In this document: piece after piece, positions 1 to 7,241 of the stretch
How positions within the stretch are numbered: position 1 is the first letter of the stretch
How the letters are laid out: every line of letters begins with the position of its first letter
Assembly: GCA_959596505.1 (NCBI GenBank)
Contig: CAUFWM010000020.1
Location: forward strand, 1-26,538
DNA from: an uncultured Collinsella sp.
GTDB taxonomy: Bacteria > Actinomycetota > Coriobacteriia > Coriobacteriales > Coriobacteriaceae
DNA length: 26,538 bases
Reading direction: 5' to 3'
Made by a program: the position numbers and the translations under genes
Notes under the pieces: model-generated
Database searches by the model: none
What the model saw: the letters and a program-made list of their open reading frames with translations, nothing else
Told to the model about the DNA's origin: nothing

Positions 1-109
1 GCATGGCCTCGTAGCCGTTCTTAGTTACGGTGACGTCGCGCTCAGACTCAACAAGTGCGGTGAATGTGGCAGTGTCCTTCATGTCTCGGACGGGCACACA
101 AGCGGACAT
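1..109 (-). CDS. Phd/YefM-type antitoxin, N-terminal part
   Basis: The reading frame starts at the ATG at 109-107 and runs off the left edge after about 36 codons. It begins MSACVPVRDMKDTATFTALV and continues with a stretch ending VTVTKNGYEAM. The VRDMKDTATF segment followed by the V-T-K-N-G-Y motif is the typical N-terminal DNA-binding fold of Phd/YefM antitoxins, which pair with RelE, Doc or Fic-type toxins and repress their own operon. A strong ribosome site (AGGAGG) lies 5 bases upstream of the ATG. The partner toxin, if present, would be outside the window. A lone Phd-fold regulator is the alternative. The call rests on motif recognition in a short fragment. Confidence 0.75.
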   Translation of the reverse strand, partial: MSACVPVRDMKDTATFTALVESERDVTVTKNGYEAM

Positions 110-126
110 GGGTACCTCCTTTGCGT

Positions 127-146
127 CGTGGCATAATTGTACCACG
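127..146 (-). promoter_or_regulatory. Antitoxin promoter -10 inside an inverted repeat
   Basis: An inverted repeat with arms CGTGG and CCACG and a 10-base centre spans this site. Read on the minus strand the centre contains TACAAT (141-136), a good -10 box, preceded by TGG. The antitoxin start codon lies about 27 bases downstream. A palindrome covering the -10 box is the expected layout for autorepression by a Phd/YefM protein, so I read it as promoter plus operator. I see no convincing -35 box. Confidence 0.55.
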
Positions 147-177
147 GCGTGTCCAAGCGACCGGTACCGTCGAATCG

Positions 178-399
178 TCTCAATCTGTAACAGTTGGGAT
201 CGAAAAACTCGGCTACGTGTTACAGATTGAGATCTTCAAGTTCGGACCGTTCGTTTGTCTCGATCTGTAACAGTTAGACGGTCGAAAGTGGGCTACGTGT
301 TACAGATTGAGATCTTTCAGCCCTGGTCGCCCGTTCGTCTAAATCTATAACAGTTAGGATTGAAAATCCCTGCTAGATGTTACAAATCGAGACAAACGG
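178..399. repeat. Palindromic repeat cluster 1 (three copies)
   Basis: Three palindromes lie at 178-232, 258-312 and 338-392, each 55 bp between outer arm ends and starting exactly 80 bp apart. The first has perfect 15-bp arms (TCTCAATCTGTAACA and TGTTACAGATTGAGA). The second has one G:T-type mismatch and the third four mismatches. The centres are of two kinds: copies 1 and 3 have the GGAYYGAAAA type, copy 2 the AGACGGTCGAAAG type. The right end carries CGAGACAAACGG, which is also the right end of the cluster near 10,210. The cluster fills the gap between the antitoxin promoter and the terminator of the first lacG. There is no ORF in it. Confidence 0.9.
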
Positions 400-412
400 C
401 CTGCACGGGCCG

Positions 413-462
413 AGCAAAAAAATAGGCCGCATGCGAACCCGTGGAGGGATTCGCATGCGGCC
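413..462 (-). terminator. Rho-independent terminator of the first lacE-lacG operon
   Basis: A perfect 13-bp stem (GGCCGCATGCGAA at 425-437 and its complement at 450-462) with a 12-base loop lies 22 bases past the lacG stop. On the minus strand it is followed by a T run, the complement of the A run at 416-422. This is a textbook intrinsic terminator. Confidence 0.9.
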
Positions 463-484
463 GACAGGGGGTATGCGGCAAAAG

Positions 485-1906
485 TTAGGCCATAAGCAGG
501 CCGGTCTCCGAGACGTTCTTGTACCAGTACGCGCTCGCCTTGGGATAGCGCTTCTGGGTCTCAAAGTCGATGTAGAACAGGCCATAGCGCTTGTTATAGC
601 CGTTGGTCCAGGAGAACTGGTCCTGCAGCGACCACACGAAGTAACCGTCGACGTTCACGCCGCCGTCGATTGCCTTGAGAATCCATGCGAGATGCTGACG
701 CATGTAGTCGATGCGAGGGGCGTCGTCGATAAAGCCGTCCTCAAAGTCGTCCTTATAGCCCATGCCGTTCTCGGTGATGTAGATCTTCTTGTAGTTGGGG
801 TAATCGTTCTTAATGCGGAGCAGCAGGTCGTAGAGACCCTCGGGATAGATAATCCAGTCCCAATCGGTGGTGGGTACGCCTTCGCGCACGCATGACTCGC
901 CCACGCCCTTGAGGAACCAGCGCGAGGAGCCCTTGTCGCCGGTGCCATTGTGGTTGATGTCGTTTTCGCCCTCGGCGGCACGCAGGAACTGGCACTTGTA
1001 GGTGTTGACGCCCAGGCAATCGTTGTAGGGGAGCGCGGCGGTCAGCGCGGCGATGTCCTCGTCGCGGACGTCGAGCTCGCCGCCGGCGATATGGGCCAGC
1101 TTGGTCGCAGCCTCCATGGTGTCGGCTGCATAGTGGCCGCGGAAGGTGGCGTCGAGTACCCAGCGGTTGTTGATGACGTCGGCCATGCGAGCTGCCTCGC
1201 AGTCGGCGGCGTTGTTGGGATCGAGGGGATACTTGGGCTCCAGGTTCTGGACAATGCCGATCTCACCCTCAAAGCCGCCCTCATGGAAGGCGACGACGGC
1301 CTTGGCGTGGGCCACCATCATGTTGTGCATGAGCTGGAAGGCCTTGTCCAGGCGGTACTTCTCGCCGTGCGGCCAGTTGCCGACGATAAAGCTGCCCTCG
1401 GCGGTTGCGGGAATCTCGTTAAACGTGAACCAGTGCTTGACCTCGGTGAACTCGGCAAAGCAGAACTTGGCGTACTCGACAAAGGCGTCGATCGTCGTGC
1501 GCGTCAGGAAGCCCTCGCCGCCGTCCTGGTAAAAGGCCTCGGGCGTATCAAAGTGATCGAGCGTGACATAGGGGATAACGCCGGCTTTGTTGCAGGTGGC
1601 GAAAAGCTCATGATAGAAGGCGACACCCTCGTGGTTGATCTCGCCAGTGCCGTTGGGGAAGATGCGGCTCCAAGCGATGGAGACGCGGATACCGTTGATG
1701 CCGAAGCGCTGGCACAGGTCGATATCGACCGGGTACTTGTTGTAGAAATCGCTTGCGGGATCGGGGGAGAAGCGACCCTGAGCTGCCAGGAAATCGTCCC
1801 AGGGCACTTTGCCCTTGCCGTGCGTGCGGGTCTCGCCCTCAACCTGGTAAGCGGCGGTGGCGCCGCCAAACACGAAGCCGTCGGGGAACTGCATGGGGTT
1901 GGTCAT
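485..1906 (-). CDS. lacG: 6-phospho-beta-galactosidase (GH1), cassette 1
   Basis: A 473-residue glycoside hydrolase family 1 enzyme, the usual LacG length. It is expected to cleave PTS-imported lactose-6-phosphate or a related phosphorylated beta-galactoside in the cytoplasm to galactose-6-phosphate and an aglycone. Visible residues: the acid/base Glu164 in TFNEI, the nucleophile Glu379 in ITENGMG, and the 6-phosphate-binding set Ser432, Lys439 and Tyr441 in FSWTNGYNKRYG. Trp433 after that Ser is the residue that in LacG enzymes favours galacto over gluco substrates. The usual VTLHHFDTP motif reads VTLDHFDTP here; the catalytic-pocket His118 is kept but its neighbour is Asp117. The start is preceded by AAAGGAT. 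It lies 76 bp downstream of the EIICB gene on the same strand, so the two are probably one operon. It resembles the cassette 3 enzyme more than the cassette 2 enzyme. Confidence 0.92.
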   Translation of the reverse strand: MTNPMQFPDGFVFGGATAAYQVEGETRTHGKGKVPWDDFLAAQGRFSPDPASDFYNKYPVDIDLCQRFGINGIRVSIAWSRIFPNGTGEINHEGVAFYHELFATCNKAGVIPYVTLDHFDTPEAFYQDGGEGFLTRTTIDAFVEYAKFCFAEFTEVKHWFTFNEIPATAEGSFIVGNWPHGEKYRLDKAFQLMHNMMVAHAKAVVAFHEGGFEGEIGIVQNLEPKYPLDPNNAADCEAARMADVINNRWVLDATFRGHYAADTMEAATKLAHIAGGELDVRDEDIAALTAALPYNDCLGVNTYKCQFLRAAEGENDINHNGTGDKGSSRWFLKGVGESCVREGVPTTDWDWIIYPEGLYDLLLRIKNDYPNYKKIYITENGMGYKDDFEDGFIDDAPRIDYMRQHLAWILKAIDGGVNVDGYFVWSLQDQFSWTNGYNKRYGLFYIDFETQKRYPKASAYWYKNVSETGLLMA

Positions 1907-1940
1907 GAGTCATCCTTTCTGTGGGATTCGAATAGGGAGA

Positions 1941-1967
1941 GGTGCCCGAACTGGGGATCCGGGCACC
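1941..1967 (-). other. Intercistronic hairpin between lacE and lacG, cassette 1
   Basis: An 8-bp GC-rich stem (GGTGCCCG and CGGGCACC) separates the EIICB gene from lacG. No T run follows it on the minus strand, so it is not an intrinsic terminator. An mRNA processing or stability element that adjusts the two protein levels is possible, but this is inference. Cassettes 2 and 3 have unrelated hairpins in the equivalent gap. Confidence 0.5.
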
Positions 1968-1982
1968 AACAGAGGGAGGAAC

Positions 1983-3761
1983 CTAGTCGAGGTTCTCGCG
2001 GAGCCACTTGATGGCGCCAGCGGGGTCGCGAGTAAGGTCGATATATTCCTTACCGCGCGGGGCGAGCAGCTTAATGCCCAGGCGATCGGTGTCGGCCTTC
2101 ATGTCGTTGTAGTAGCTACGGACCTGCGGGGCAAGCACGATAACGTCGTACTGATCCATGATGGCAGTGTGCTGGCCATAGGCGCCTGCGGAGGAAGCGA
2201 TGTTCTCTCCGGTCTGTGCGGCACCTTCCTTGATGGCGTTGGCAAGCATGGCAGAGGTGCCGGCGCCGGCGCACAGGACGAGGACCTTCAGGCCATCGAC
2301 ATCCTTCTTGGCGGATGCATCGGCAGCGGGCTCGGGCTGATCGGCGACAGGCTTGCTGTCGGCGGCGGCAACGGTCGTCTCGACGGAAGCGGTGGCCTGC
2401 TCGACAGCGGGCGTAGAGGCGTTGGCGGCGACGGAAGCGGCACCATCGGACTCGAGTCCCAGCTCGGCGGCGCGCTCGGCCTCCTGGTCGCAGAGCAGCT
2501 TATCGTATGCCTTCAAGAACGGCAGGTAGATGATGGCGTCCAGCAAGATGATGATCGCGACAAATACCAGGGCGATAAGCTGGAAGTTCGTGGTGATGAA
2601 GATGCCGATGGGGGCAGGGGTAGCCCAAGGCACCACGAAGGAGAAGCCGTTCATACCCACATTGTCGATAAAGAACTTGGCAACACTCACGTTGACGCAG
2701 CCGGCGGCAACAAAGGGGATGAGCATGTAGGGGTTAAGGATCATCGGCGCGCCAAAGAGCAGCGGTTCGTTGACGGCGAAGGCAACAGGGACAATCGAGG
2801 CCTTACCGACGGCTTTGAGCTGCTTGGACTTCATGAAGAGAATCAGCAGAAGCGGCACGATGAACGTGGCGCCGGTGCCGCCGAACTCACCCACGAGCGA
2901 CATGTTAAAGGTGAGGGAGTGGGCGGGGTGGCCGCCTGCCAGCAGAACCTGCAGGTTCTCGGCCTGGTTGGCAAGACGGATGGGGTCGATGCCCGGCTGG
3001 ACGATCGAGGGGCCGTGGACGCCGATGAACCAGAAGAACGCGGTGGCTGCCTGGATAAGGATAAGGCCAGGATAGGTTTCTGCAGCGGTAAAGAGCGGGG
3101 AGAGCAGTTTGATAAGCAGCTCGGAGAACGGAACGCCCATGAGGTTGCGCACGACGACATCGATGATGCCGCAGATGATGACGGCGCCGCCAAAGGGGAT
3201 AATGTCGCGGAAGTTCTGAGCGATGGCGCCCGGGACCTCCTTGGGCAGCTTAATGGTCAGATCGCGCGAGACGCAGAATTTGTAGACCCACACGGTGATG
3301 AACGCGGCGATATAGGCCGAGAACAGACCGCGCGTGCCCATGCTGGTGCAATCGAAGACCGAAAGTTCGGAGCCGTTGAACTTGGTGGTGAACTGCGTAA
3401 CGGCGAGCAGCAGCATGCTGCACTGGGCGGCCACCATGGTGGAACCGTCGTTGAGCACTTTGCCGGCGGGCATGCGACGGTTCATGGAAGCCGTGAAGTT
3501 CTTGGCAGTGGTGCCAGCAACCATGATGCCCATAACGCCCATGGTGAAGTTGTACAGCTTGTTGCACCAGTCGATAAGCGGCTGGGGCAGCGTGATGCCG
3601 ACTACGCCGGGAAGGGTGGCGATCAGCAGGAAGATCGAAGAGGTGAGGACGATGGGCATGCACCCAAGGAATCCGTCCTTAATGGCCTGGAGGTAGACGT
3701 TCCTCGAGATCTTCTCAAAGAACGGTTGATGCTTTTCGAGCATCTTTACGATGGCGTCCAT
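1983..3761 (-). CDS. lacE: Lactose-type PTS permease, fused EIICB, cassette 1
   Basis: A 592-residue membrane permease of the lactose/cellobiose PTS family that imports a beta-galactoside and phosphorylates it. Residues 1 to about 420 form the multi-spanning IIC domain, with the MPIVLTSSIFLLIATLPG segment, His249 in GVHGPS and Glu332 in NEPLLF. These correspond to sugar-binding residues known in the family. An Ala/Pro/Asp-rich linker spans about 425-488. The IIB domain follows, with the phospho-accepting Cys497 in VLVLCAGAGTS. There is no IIA domain, so it needs a separate LacF. The IIB carries AYGQHTAIMDQYDVIVLAPQ, like cassette 2 and unlike cassette 3. It is transcribed before lacG. The start ATG is preceded by AAAGGAG. 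The exact sugar cannot be read from the sequence. Confidence 0.92.
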   Translation of the reverse strand: MDAIVKMLEKHQPFFEKISRNVYLQAIKDGFLGCMPIVLTSSIFLLIATLPGVVGITLPQPLIDWCNKLYNFTMGVMGIMVAGTTAKNFTASMNRRMPAGKVLNDGSTMVAAQCSMLLLAVTQFTTKFNGSELSVFDCTSMGTRGLFSAYIAAFITVWVYKFCVSRDLTIKLPKEVPGAIAQNFRDIIPFGGAVIICGIIDVVVRNLMGVPFSELLIKLLSPLFTAAETYPGLILIQAATAFFWFIGVHGPSIVQPGIDPIRLANQAENLQVLLAGGHPAHSLTFNMSLVGEFGGTGATFIVPLLLILFMKSKQLKAVGKASIVPVAFAVNEPLLFGAPMILNPYMLIPFVAAGCVNVSVAKFFIDNVGMNGFSFVVPWATPAPIGIFITTNFQLIALVFVAIIILLDAIIYLPFLKAYDKLLCDQEAERAAELGLESDGAASVAANASTPAVEQATASVETTVAAADSKPVADQPEPAADASAKKDVDGLKVLVLCAGAGTSAMLANAIKEGAAQTGENIASSAGAYGQHTAIMDQYDVIVLAPQVRSYYNDMKADTDRLGIKLLAPRGKEYIDLTRDPAGAIKWLRENLD

Positions 3762-3862
3762 AGAGCTCCTTTGCTACTTGATGCGCGATGCATGTGGATG
3801 GAACTGGTCGTCGATGGATGGTCAGGACTGCCCGGAAACCTTCCTGCTTAAGGAAGGCATTG

Positions 3863-3886
3863 CGAAATGACAACGTTGTCATTTCG
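3863..3886. promoter_or_regulatory. LacI-type operator, cassette 1 (24-bp perfect palindrome)
   Basis: A perfect 24-bp palindrome centred on CG, with core ATGACAACGTTGTCAT at 3867-3882, lies about 100 bp upstream of the first EIICB start. It sits between that gene and the divergent LacI regulator. A second, half-matching copy (ATGACAACG then TAAGACAT) lies at 3890-3906, 23 bp further on. The CG centre is what LacI-family hinge helices insert a leucine into. I take this as the binding site of the regulator at 4037-5047. A small hairpin (CCTTCCT and AGGAAGG, 3839-3857) lies next to it. Confidence 0.8.
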
Positions 3887-3933
3887 TTAATGACAACGTA
3901 AGACATTTTTGGAAGAGCAACAAGGATTTACGG

Positions 3934-3962
3934 GTGAACGGTCGATATTGTCCGATAAACGG
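3934..3962 (+). promoter_or_regulatory. GYGAACGGT element upstream of cassette 1 regulator
   Basis: The stretch beginning GTGAACGGT (3934-3942) aligns over about 29 bases with that at 8883-8911. Both have the form GYGAACGGT, then an AT-rich run, then TTGTYCGRTAARCGG. It also contains GGTCGATATTGT, a one-base variant of a 12-mer found exactly at 8709 and 15007. The function is unknown. Its position suggests a regulator site shared by the whole locus. Confidence 0.5.
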
Positions 3963-3966
3963 CTGA

Positions 3967-3994
3967 TTTGTCAGTCGGGCAGGTAGTGTATGCT
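3967..3994 (+). promoter_or_regulatory. Possible promoter of cassette 1 LacI gene
   Basis: TATGCT (3989-3994), preceded by TG one base upstream, makes an extended -10 box. TTGTCA (3968-3973) is a reasonable -35, but the 15-base spacing is short. The regulator start codon is about 43 bases downstream. This is tentative. Confidence 0.35.
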
Positions 3995-4036
3995 AGAACG
4001 CAAAAAACAAGCGATGTAAAACCGACTGGAGAAGTA

Positions 4037-5047
4037 GTGGCAACGATGGACAAGAAAAATGTCTCAATGAATGATGTGGCAGTTGCCGCGGGCGTTTCTC
4101 TCAAGACGGTGTCGCGCGTGATCAACGAGCCCGATAGCGTGCGAGAGTCGACACGCGATAAGGTCCATTCGGCAATGGAGGCGCTCGGGTTTCGAGCCAA
4201 CTTTGCCGCGCGTTCACTCAAGTTGGGCCGTTACGGGTGCATCGGCGTGGTGATGTTCCACTTGTCGGGCGGCGCCGTGGACATGATTGACGGTATCGCC
4301 GATGCCGCCGAAGAACGCGGCTTTGCGCTCACGATGATTAAGAAGCGCGCGGGGGAGAAGATGACCCTTGCCGAAGCGGCGCGCAGGATGTCGCAGCTGC
4401 CTGTTGATGGCATGATCTTCAACCTGCGCCAGATGGTCGATGACTTTGATACCTTTGAGGCACCGAAGGACCTCAAGACGGTGATTATCACGCCGATGGA
4501 ACATCCTACCTGCTCAACCGTCAGTGACGACCAAGAGGGCGGCGCGCGCATGGCGTGCGAGTGCTTCTTAAATCGCGGGCACAAGAACGTGTACTTCGTC
4601 TCTGGTAAGAAAGAGTCGCTGTCGAGCCAGTGCCGTATGAAAGGTTGGCGTGCGGCACTCGAGGCACGTGGCATTGAGCCGCCCGAGCCTCTGCAAGGCG
4701 ATTGGAATGCGGATAGTGGCTATGCCGCGGGCCTTGTGCTTGCCGATAAGCCCGATTGCACGGCGGTCCTCGCTGCTAACGACTGCATGGCAAACGGCGT
4801 GATGATGGCTCTACGTGACAAAGGGCTCAGTGTGCCCGACGACGTGTCCGTGATCGGCTTCGACGATGAGCTCTACAAGACGATTCCCAACTCGATTCTG
4901 ACGTCGGTGAAGTTTCGCCACCGCGAGCTGGGCATCCGTGCGCTTAACGAGGTCGTCGCAGGTCTGGAAGCCCCGAGCTCCAGAAGCCGTACGCTCGTCT
5001 CGGGCGTGTTGGTCGAGCGTTCCAGCGTGAAAGACCTGCGGGCGTAG
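4037..5047 (+). CDS. LacI-family regulator, cassette 1
   Basis: A LacI/GalR-type repressor of 336 residues from the GTG at 4037. That start is preferred because GGAG lies 5 bases upstream. The in-frame ATG at 4046 (MDKKNVSMNDVAVAAGVS) is the alternative. Parts in order: N-terminal helix-turn-helix with recognition helix VSLKTVSRVIN, hinge helix FAARSLKLG with the Leu that inserts at a central CG, then the periplasmic-binding-protein-like effector domain ending in SVIGFDDELY and the dimer tail. The recognition-helix pair is Leu-Lys, unlike the other three LacI proteins here. It is divergent from the cassette 1 lacE-lacG operon, so it very likely controls it through the palindrome at 3863-3886. 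No matching operator is seen close to its own start. The inducer is unknown. Confidence 0.9.
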   Translation: MATMDKKNVSMNDVAVAAGVSLKTVSRVINEPDSVRESTRDKVHSAMEALGFRANFAARSLKLGRYGCIGVVMFHLSGGAVDMIDGIADAAEERGFALTMIKKRAGEKMTLAEAARRMSQLPVDGMIFNLRQMVDDFDTFEAPKDLKTVIITPMEHPTCSTVSDDQEGGARMACECFLNRGHKNVYFVSGKKESLSSQCRMKGWRAALEARGIEPPEPLQGDWNADSGYAAGLVLADKPDCTAVLAANDCMANGVMMALRDKGLSVPDDVSVIGFDDELYKTIPNSILTSVKFRHRELGIRALNEVVAGLEAPSSRSRTLVSGVLVERSSVKDLRA

Positions 5048-5063
5048 ACGTGCTCGGCCTATT

Positions 5064-5210
5064 CCGTTTGTCTCGATCTGTAACAACTAGACGGTCAAAA
5101 GTGGTCTACATGTTACAGATTGAGATTTTCGGCTTGGCCTGTGCGTTCATCTCGATCTGTAACAGCTAGGACCGAAAAACTCGGCTAGATGTTACAGATT
5201 GAGATGAACA
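5064..5210. repeat. Palindromic repeat cluster 2 (two copies)
   Basis: Two palindromes lie at 5071-5125 and 5150-5204, 55 bp each, with starts 79 bp apart. The arms are TCTCGATCTGTAACA and TGTTACAGATTGAGA with one wobble-type mismatch. The first copy has the AGACGGTCAAAAG centre and the second the AGGACCGAAAAAC centre, which extends the stem with CTAG/CTAG and CCGA/TCGG. The cluster starts 24 bp after the cassette 1 regulator stop and precedes the terminator of the cassette 2 operon, so it lies between convergent genes. Confidence 0.9.
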
Positions 5211-5233
5211 GGAGGACGGGTGCGGTCTAAACA

Positions 5234-5272
5234 AAATGGCCCGCGCATCACACATCGATGCACGGGCCATTT
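5234..5272 (-). terminator. Terminator of the cassette 2 operon
   Basis: A 16-bp stem with one mismatch (5234-5249 with 5257-5272, outer part AAATGGCCCG) and a 7-base loop lies 32 bases past the EIICB stop. On the minus strand it is followed by ATTTTGTTTAG. It is a good intrinsic terminator for the lacG-lacE operon. Confidence 0.85.
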
Positions 5273-5304
5273 ATTGTCTGCAAGCGGCAGGTGGTGTCAG
5301 CGTC

Positions 5305-7065
5305 TTATGCCTCGAGGTTTTCCTCGATCCAGGCGACGGCACCCTTGGGATCCTTAGTGAGGTCGATGTACTGTTTGCCCTTGGGCGACAGCAGCGTGAT
5401 GCCCAGGCGGTCGGTGTCGGCCTTCATCTCGTTGTAATAGGTGCGAACCTGCGGAGCCAGGACGATGACGTTGTACTGGTCCATGATGGCGTAGTGGCTG
5501 CCGTAGGCACCGGCGTTGGCGGTAATGTCGATGCCCAGCTCGTCGGCGCCTTCCTTAAGCGCGTTGGCGAGCAGTGCAGAGGTGCCGGCGCCAGCGCACA
5601 GAACCAGAACCCTCAGATCCTTGCCCTTAAGGGCGGACGGAGCTGCGGAGGCCTCAGTGGCAGAAGCGGTCTCGACAACAGGAGCCTCAACGGCGGGGGC
5701 GGCAGCGGTCTTGACGGCCTTGGTCTCCTCGGCCTCTTCTTCGGCCAGGGTCTCGGCCTCCTGCTTGCACAGGACGTTGTCGTAGGCCTTGCAGAACGGG
5801 TAGTAGATCAAGAAGTCAACGACCAGCAGGACGACAACCAGGACCAGAGAGATCGGCTGGAAGTTGGTGTCGATGAAGGTGCCGATCGGTCCGGGGAGTG
5901 CCCACGGCATGGCATAGATAAAGCCGTTCATGCCCAAAAAGTCGATGAAGAACTTACCAATGAGGACGTTGGCCACGGGGGCAAACAGGAACGGGATCAG
6001 GAAGTACGGGTTGAGGATGATGGGCGCGGCGAACAGCAGCGGCTCGTTGACGGCGAACATCACGGGCACGACAGAGGCTTTGCCGACGGCCTTGAGCTGC
6101 TTGGAGCGCATAAAGAGCAGGAAGATGATCGGGACAATGAACGTGGCGCCGGTGCCGCCGAGTTCGCCGATGTAGTTACCGAAGTTTTCGGTCAGGGCGA
6201 GGGCGGGGTGACCGCCGGCCTGCAGCGTGGCGAGGTTGGTGGTGATGTTGCCAAACAGCGCGGCGTTGAGGGCAGGCTTAACGACCGAGGGGCCGTGGAT
6301 GCCCATGAACCAGAACAGCGGGATCATGAACCAGATGAGGGCGAGGCCGGCGTAGGAATCGGCAGCGGCGAACAGCGGGCTCACCAGCGTGGAGATGACG
6401 TTGGCAAACGGGACGGCCAAGCAGGTGCGGCAGATAACGTCGATGACGGCGACAAACAGGATGGAGAAGCTGAAGGCGAAGATGTCGCGGAAGTTCTGGG
6501 CGATGGCGCCGGGGACTTCTTTGGGCAGCTTGATGGTGATGTCTCGCTTAATGCAGAAGGCATAGATGTTGACCGTGGCAAATGCGGCGACAAAGGAGCT
6601 CAGCAGGCCCTTGGTGCCCATGTTGTCGGTAAAGAACACCGAGACATCGGCGCCGTCGATCTTGGCACTCGTCTGGGTAACGGCCAAGATGAGCATAGCG
6701 CACATGGCGGCGACCATGGTGCTCGTGGCGTTGATGGCCTTGCCGGCAGGCATGCGGCGGTTCTTGGAGCCGGTCAGCGCGCTTGCGGTGGTGCCGGCGA
6801 CCATGATGCCCACGACGCCCATCGTGAAGTTGTAAACCTTGTTGCAGAAGTTCACGACGTCGACGTTCCACCAGTCGGGCAGCGTAAAGCCGCCGACCGT
6901 GGCGACAACGCCCGGCAGGGTCGAAATAAGCAGGAAGACAGAAGAAGACAGGATAATGGGCATTGCTGCCAAAAAGCCGTCTTTAATGGCCTGAAGGTAG
7001 ATGTTCTTAGAGACCTTGTCGAAGTACGGCTGACCTTTCTCCAAGAACTTAACGATCGATTCCAT
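5305..7065 (-). CDS. lacE: Lactose-type PTS permease, fused EIICB, cassette 2
   Basis: A 586-residue EIICB of the lactose/cellobiose family, related to the cassette 1 protein along its whole length. IIC-domain landmarks are His257 in GIHGPS and Glu341 in NEPLLF. An Ala/Glu/Val-rich linker follows at about 430-480, and the IIB domain carries phospho-Cys490 in VLVLCAGAGTS. IIB again has the IMDQY form of the segment after AYG. A 12-residue insertion relative to cassette 1 follows the early PGVV segment (GGFTLPDWWNVDV region), so the substrate side may differ. It is the second gene of its operon, behind lacG, the reverse of the other two cassettes. The start ATG has AGAGGAG just upstream. It has no IIA of its own. 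Confidence 0.92.
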   Translation of the reverse strand: MESIVKFLEKGQPYFDKVSKNIYLQAIKDGFLAAMPIILSSSVFLLISTLPGVVATVGGFTLPDWWNVDVVNFCNKVYNFTMGVVGIMVAGTTASALTGSKNRRMPAGKAINATSTMVAAMCAMLILAVTQTSAKIDGADVSVFFTDNMGTKGLLSSFVAAFATVNIYAFCIKRDITIKLPKEVPGAIAQNFRDIFAFSFSILFVAVIDVICRTCLAVPFANVISTLVSPLFAAADSYAGLALIWFMIPLFWFMGIHGPSVVKPALNAALFGNITTNLATLQAGGHPALALTENFGNYIGELGGTGATFIVPIIFLLFMRSKQLKAVGKASVVPVMFAVNEPLLFAAPIILNPYFLIPFLFAPVANVLIGKFFIDFLGMNGFIYAMPWALPGPIGTFIDTNFQPISLVLVVVLLVVDFLIYYPFCKAYDNVLCKQEAETLAEEEAEETKAVKTAAAPAVEAPVVETASATEASAAPSALKGKDLRVLVLCAGAGTSALLANALKEGADELGIDITANAGAYGSHYAIMDQYNVIVLAPQVRTYYNEMKADTDRLGITLLSPKGKQYIDLTKDPKGAVAWIEENLEA

Positions 7066-7173
7066 AGTTCACGCTCCTCTTTGCATGAAATCTTAATGGC
7101 ATGGACGTTGAAAACCTATATGGTCTCCCGCTTGCTAAAAGCCCGGGTGCAGGCGGGGCCGTTCCCAGGGGGA

Positions 7174-7220
7174 GAGAGGGGAGCGGCTGGGTTTGTATCG
7201 CATAGGGCCGCTCCCTTCTC
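7174..7220 (-). other. Intercistronic hairpin between lacG and lacE, cassette 2
   Basis: Arms of 14 bases (GAGAGGGGAGCGGC and GCCGCTCCCTTCTC) pair with a single G:T-type mismatch around a 19-base loop, 22 bases past the lacG stop. No T run follows on the minus strand, so full termination is unlikely. The 176-bp gap between the genes is the longest of the three cassettes. A stability or processing element is plausible. Confidence 0.5.
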
Positions 7221-7241
7221 GGGGGAAAGCGAGGCGATGCG

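Noticed and set aside
178..399. The 80-bp periodic palindromic repeats look at first like a small CRISPR array.
   Set aside because: The repeat is 55 bp with a 25-bp imperfect centre, copies differ, clusters have only two or three units, and there are no cas genes. A BIME/MITE-like element fits better.
485..1906. 6-phospho-beta-glucosidase or plain beta-glucosidase as the product of the GH1 genes.
   Set aside because: The phosphate-binding Ser, Lys and Tyr and the galacto-type Trp are present in all three, and lacABC lie nearby.
1941..1967. The hairpins between lacE and lacG as full terminators.
   Set aside because: None of the three is followed by a proper T run on the minus strand, and the paired genes are clearly functionally linked.
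1857..3851. A 664-codon plus-strand frame opposite the cassette 1 EIICB gene.
   Set aside because: It is antisense to a clear EIICB gene, is rich in Gly/Asp/His/Val from reversed codons, and has no ribosome site or family motif. The same holds for the long frames opposite the other two EIICB genes (5236-7305, 11903-13681).
3968..4036. Upstream ATG for the cassette 1 LacI gene.
   Set aside because: The extra residues do not match LacI N-termini, there is no ribosome site, and the codons overlap the likely promoter.
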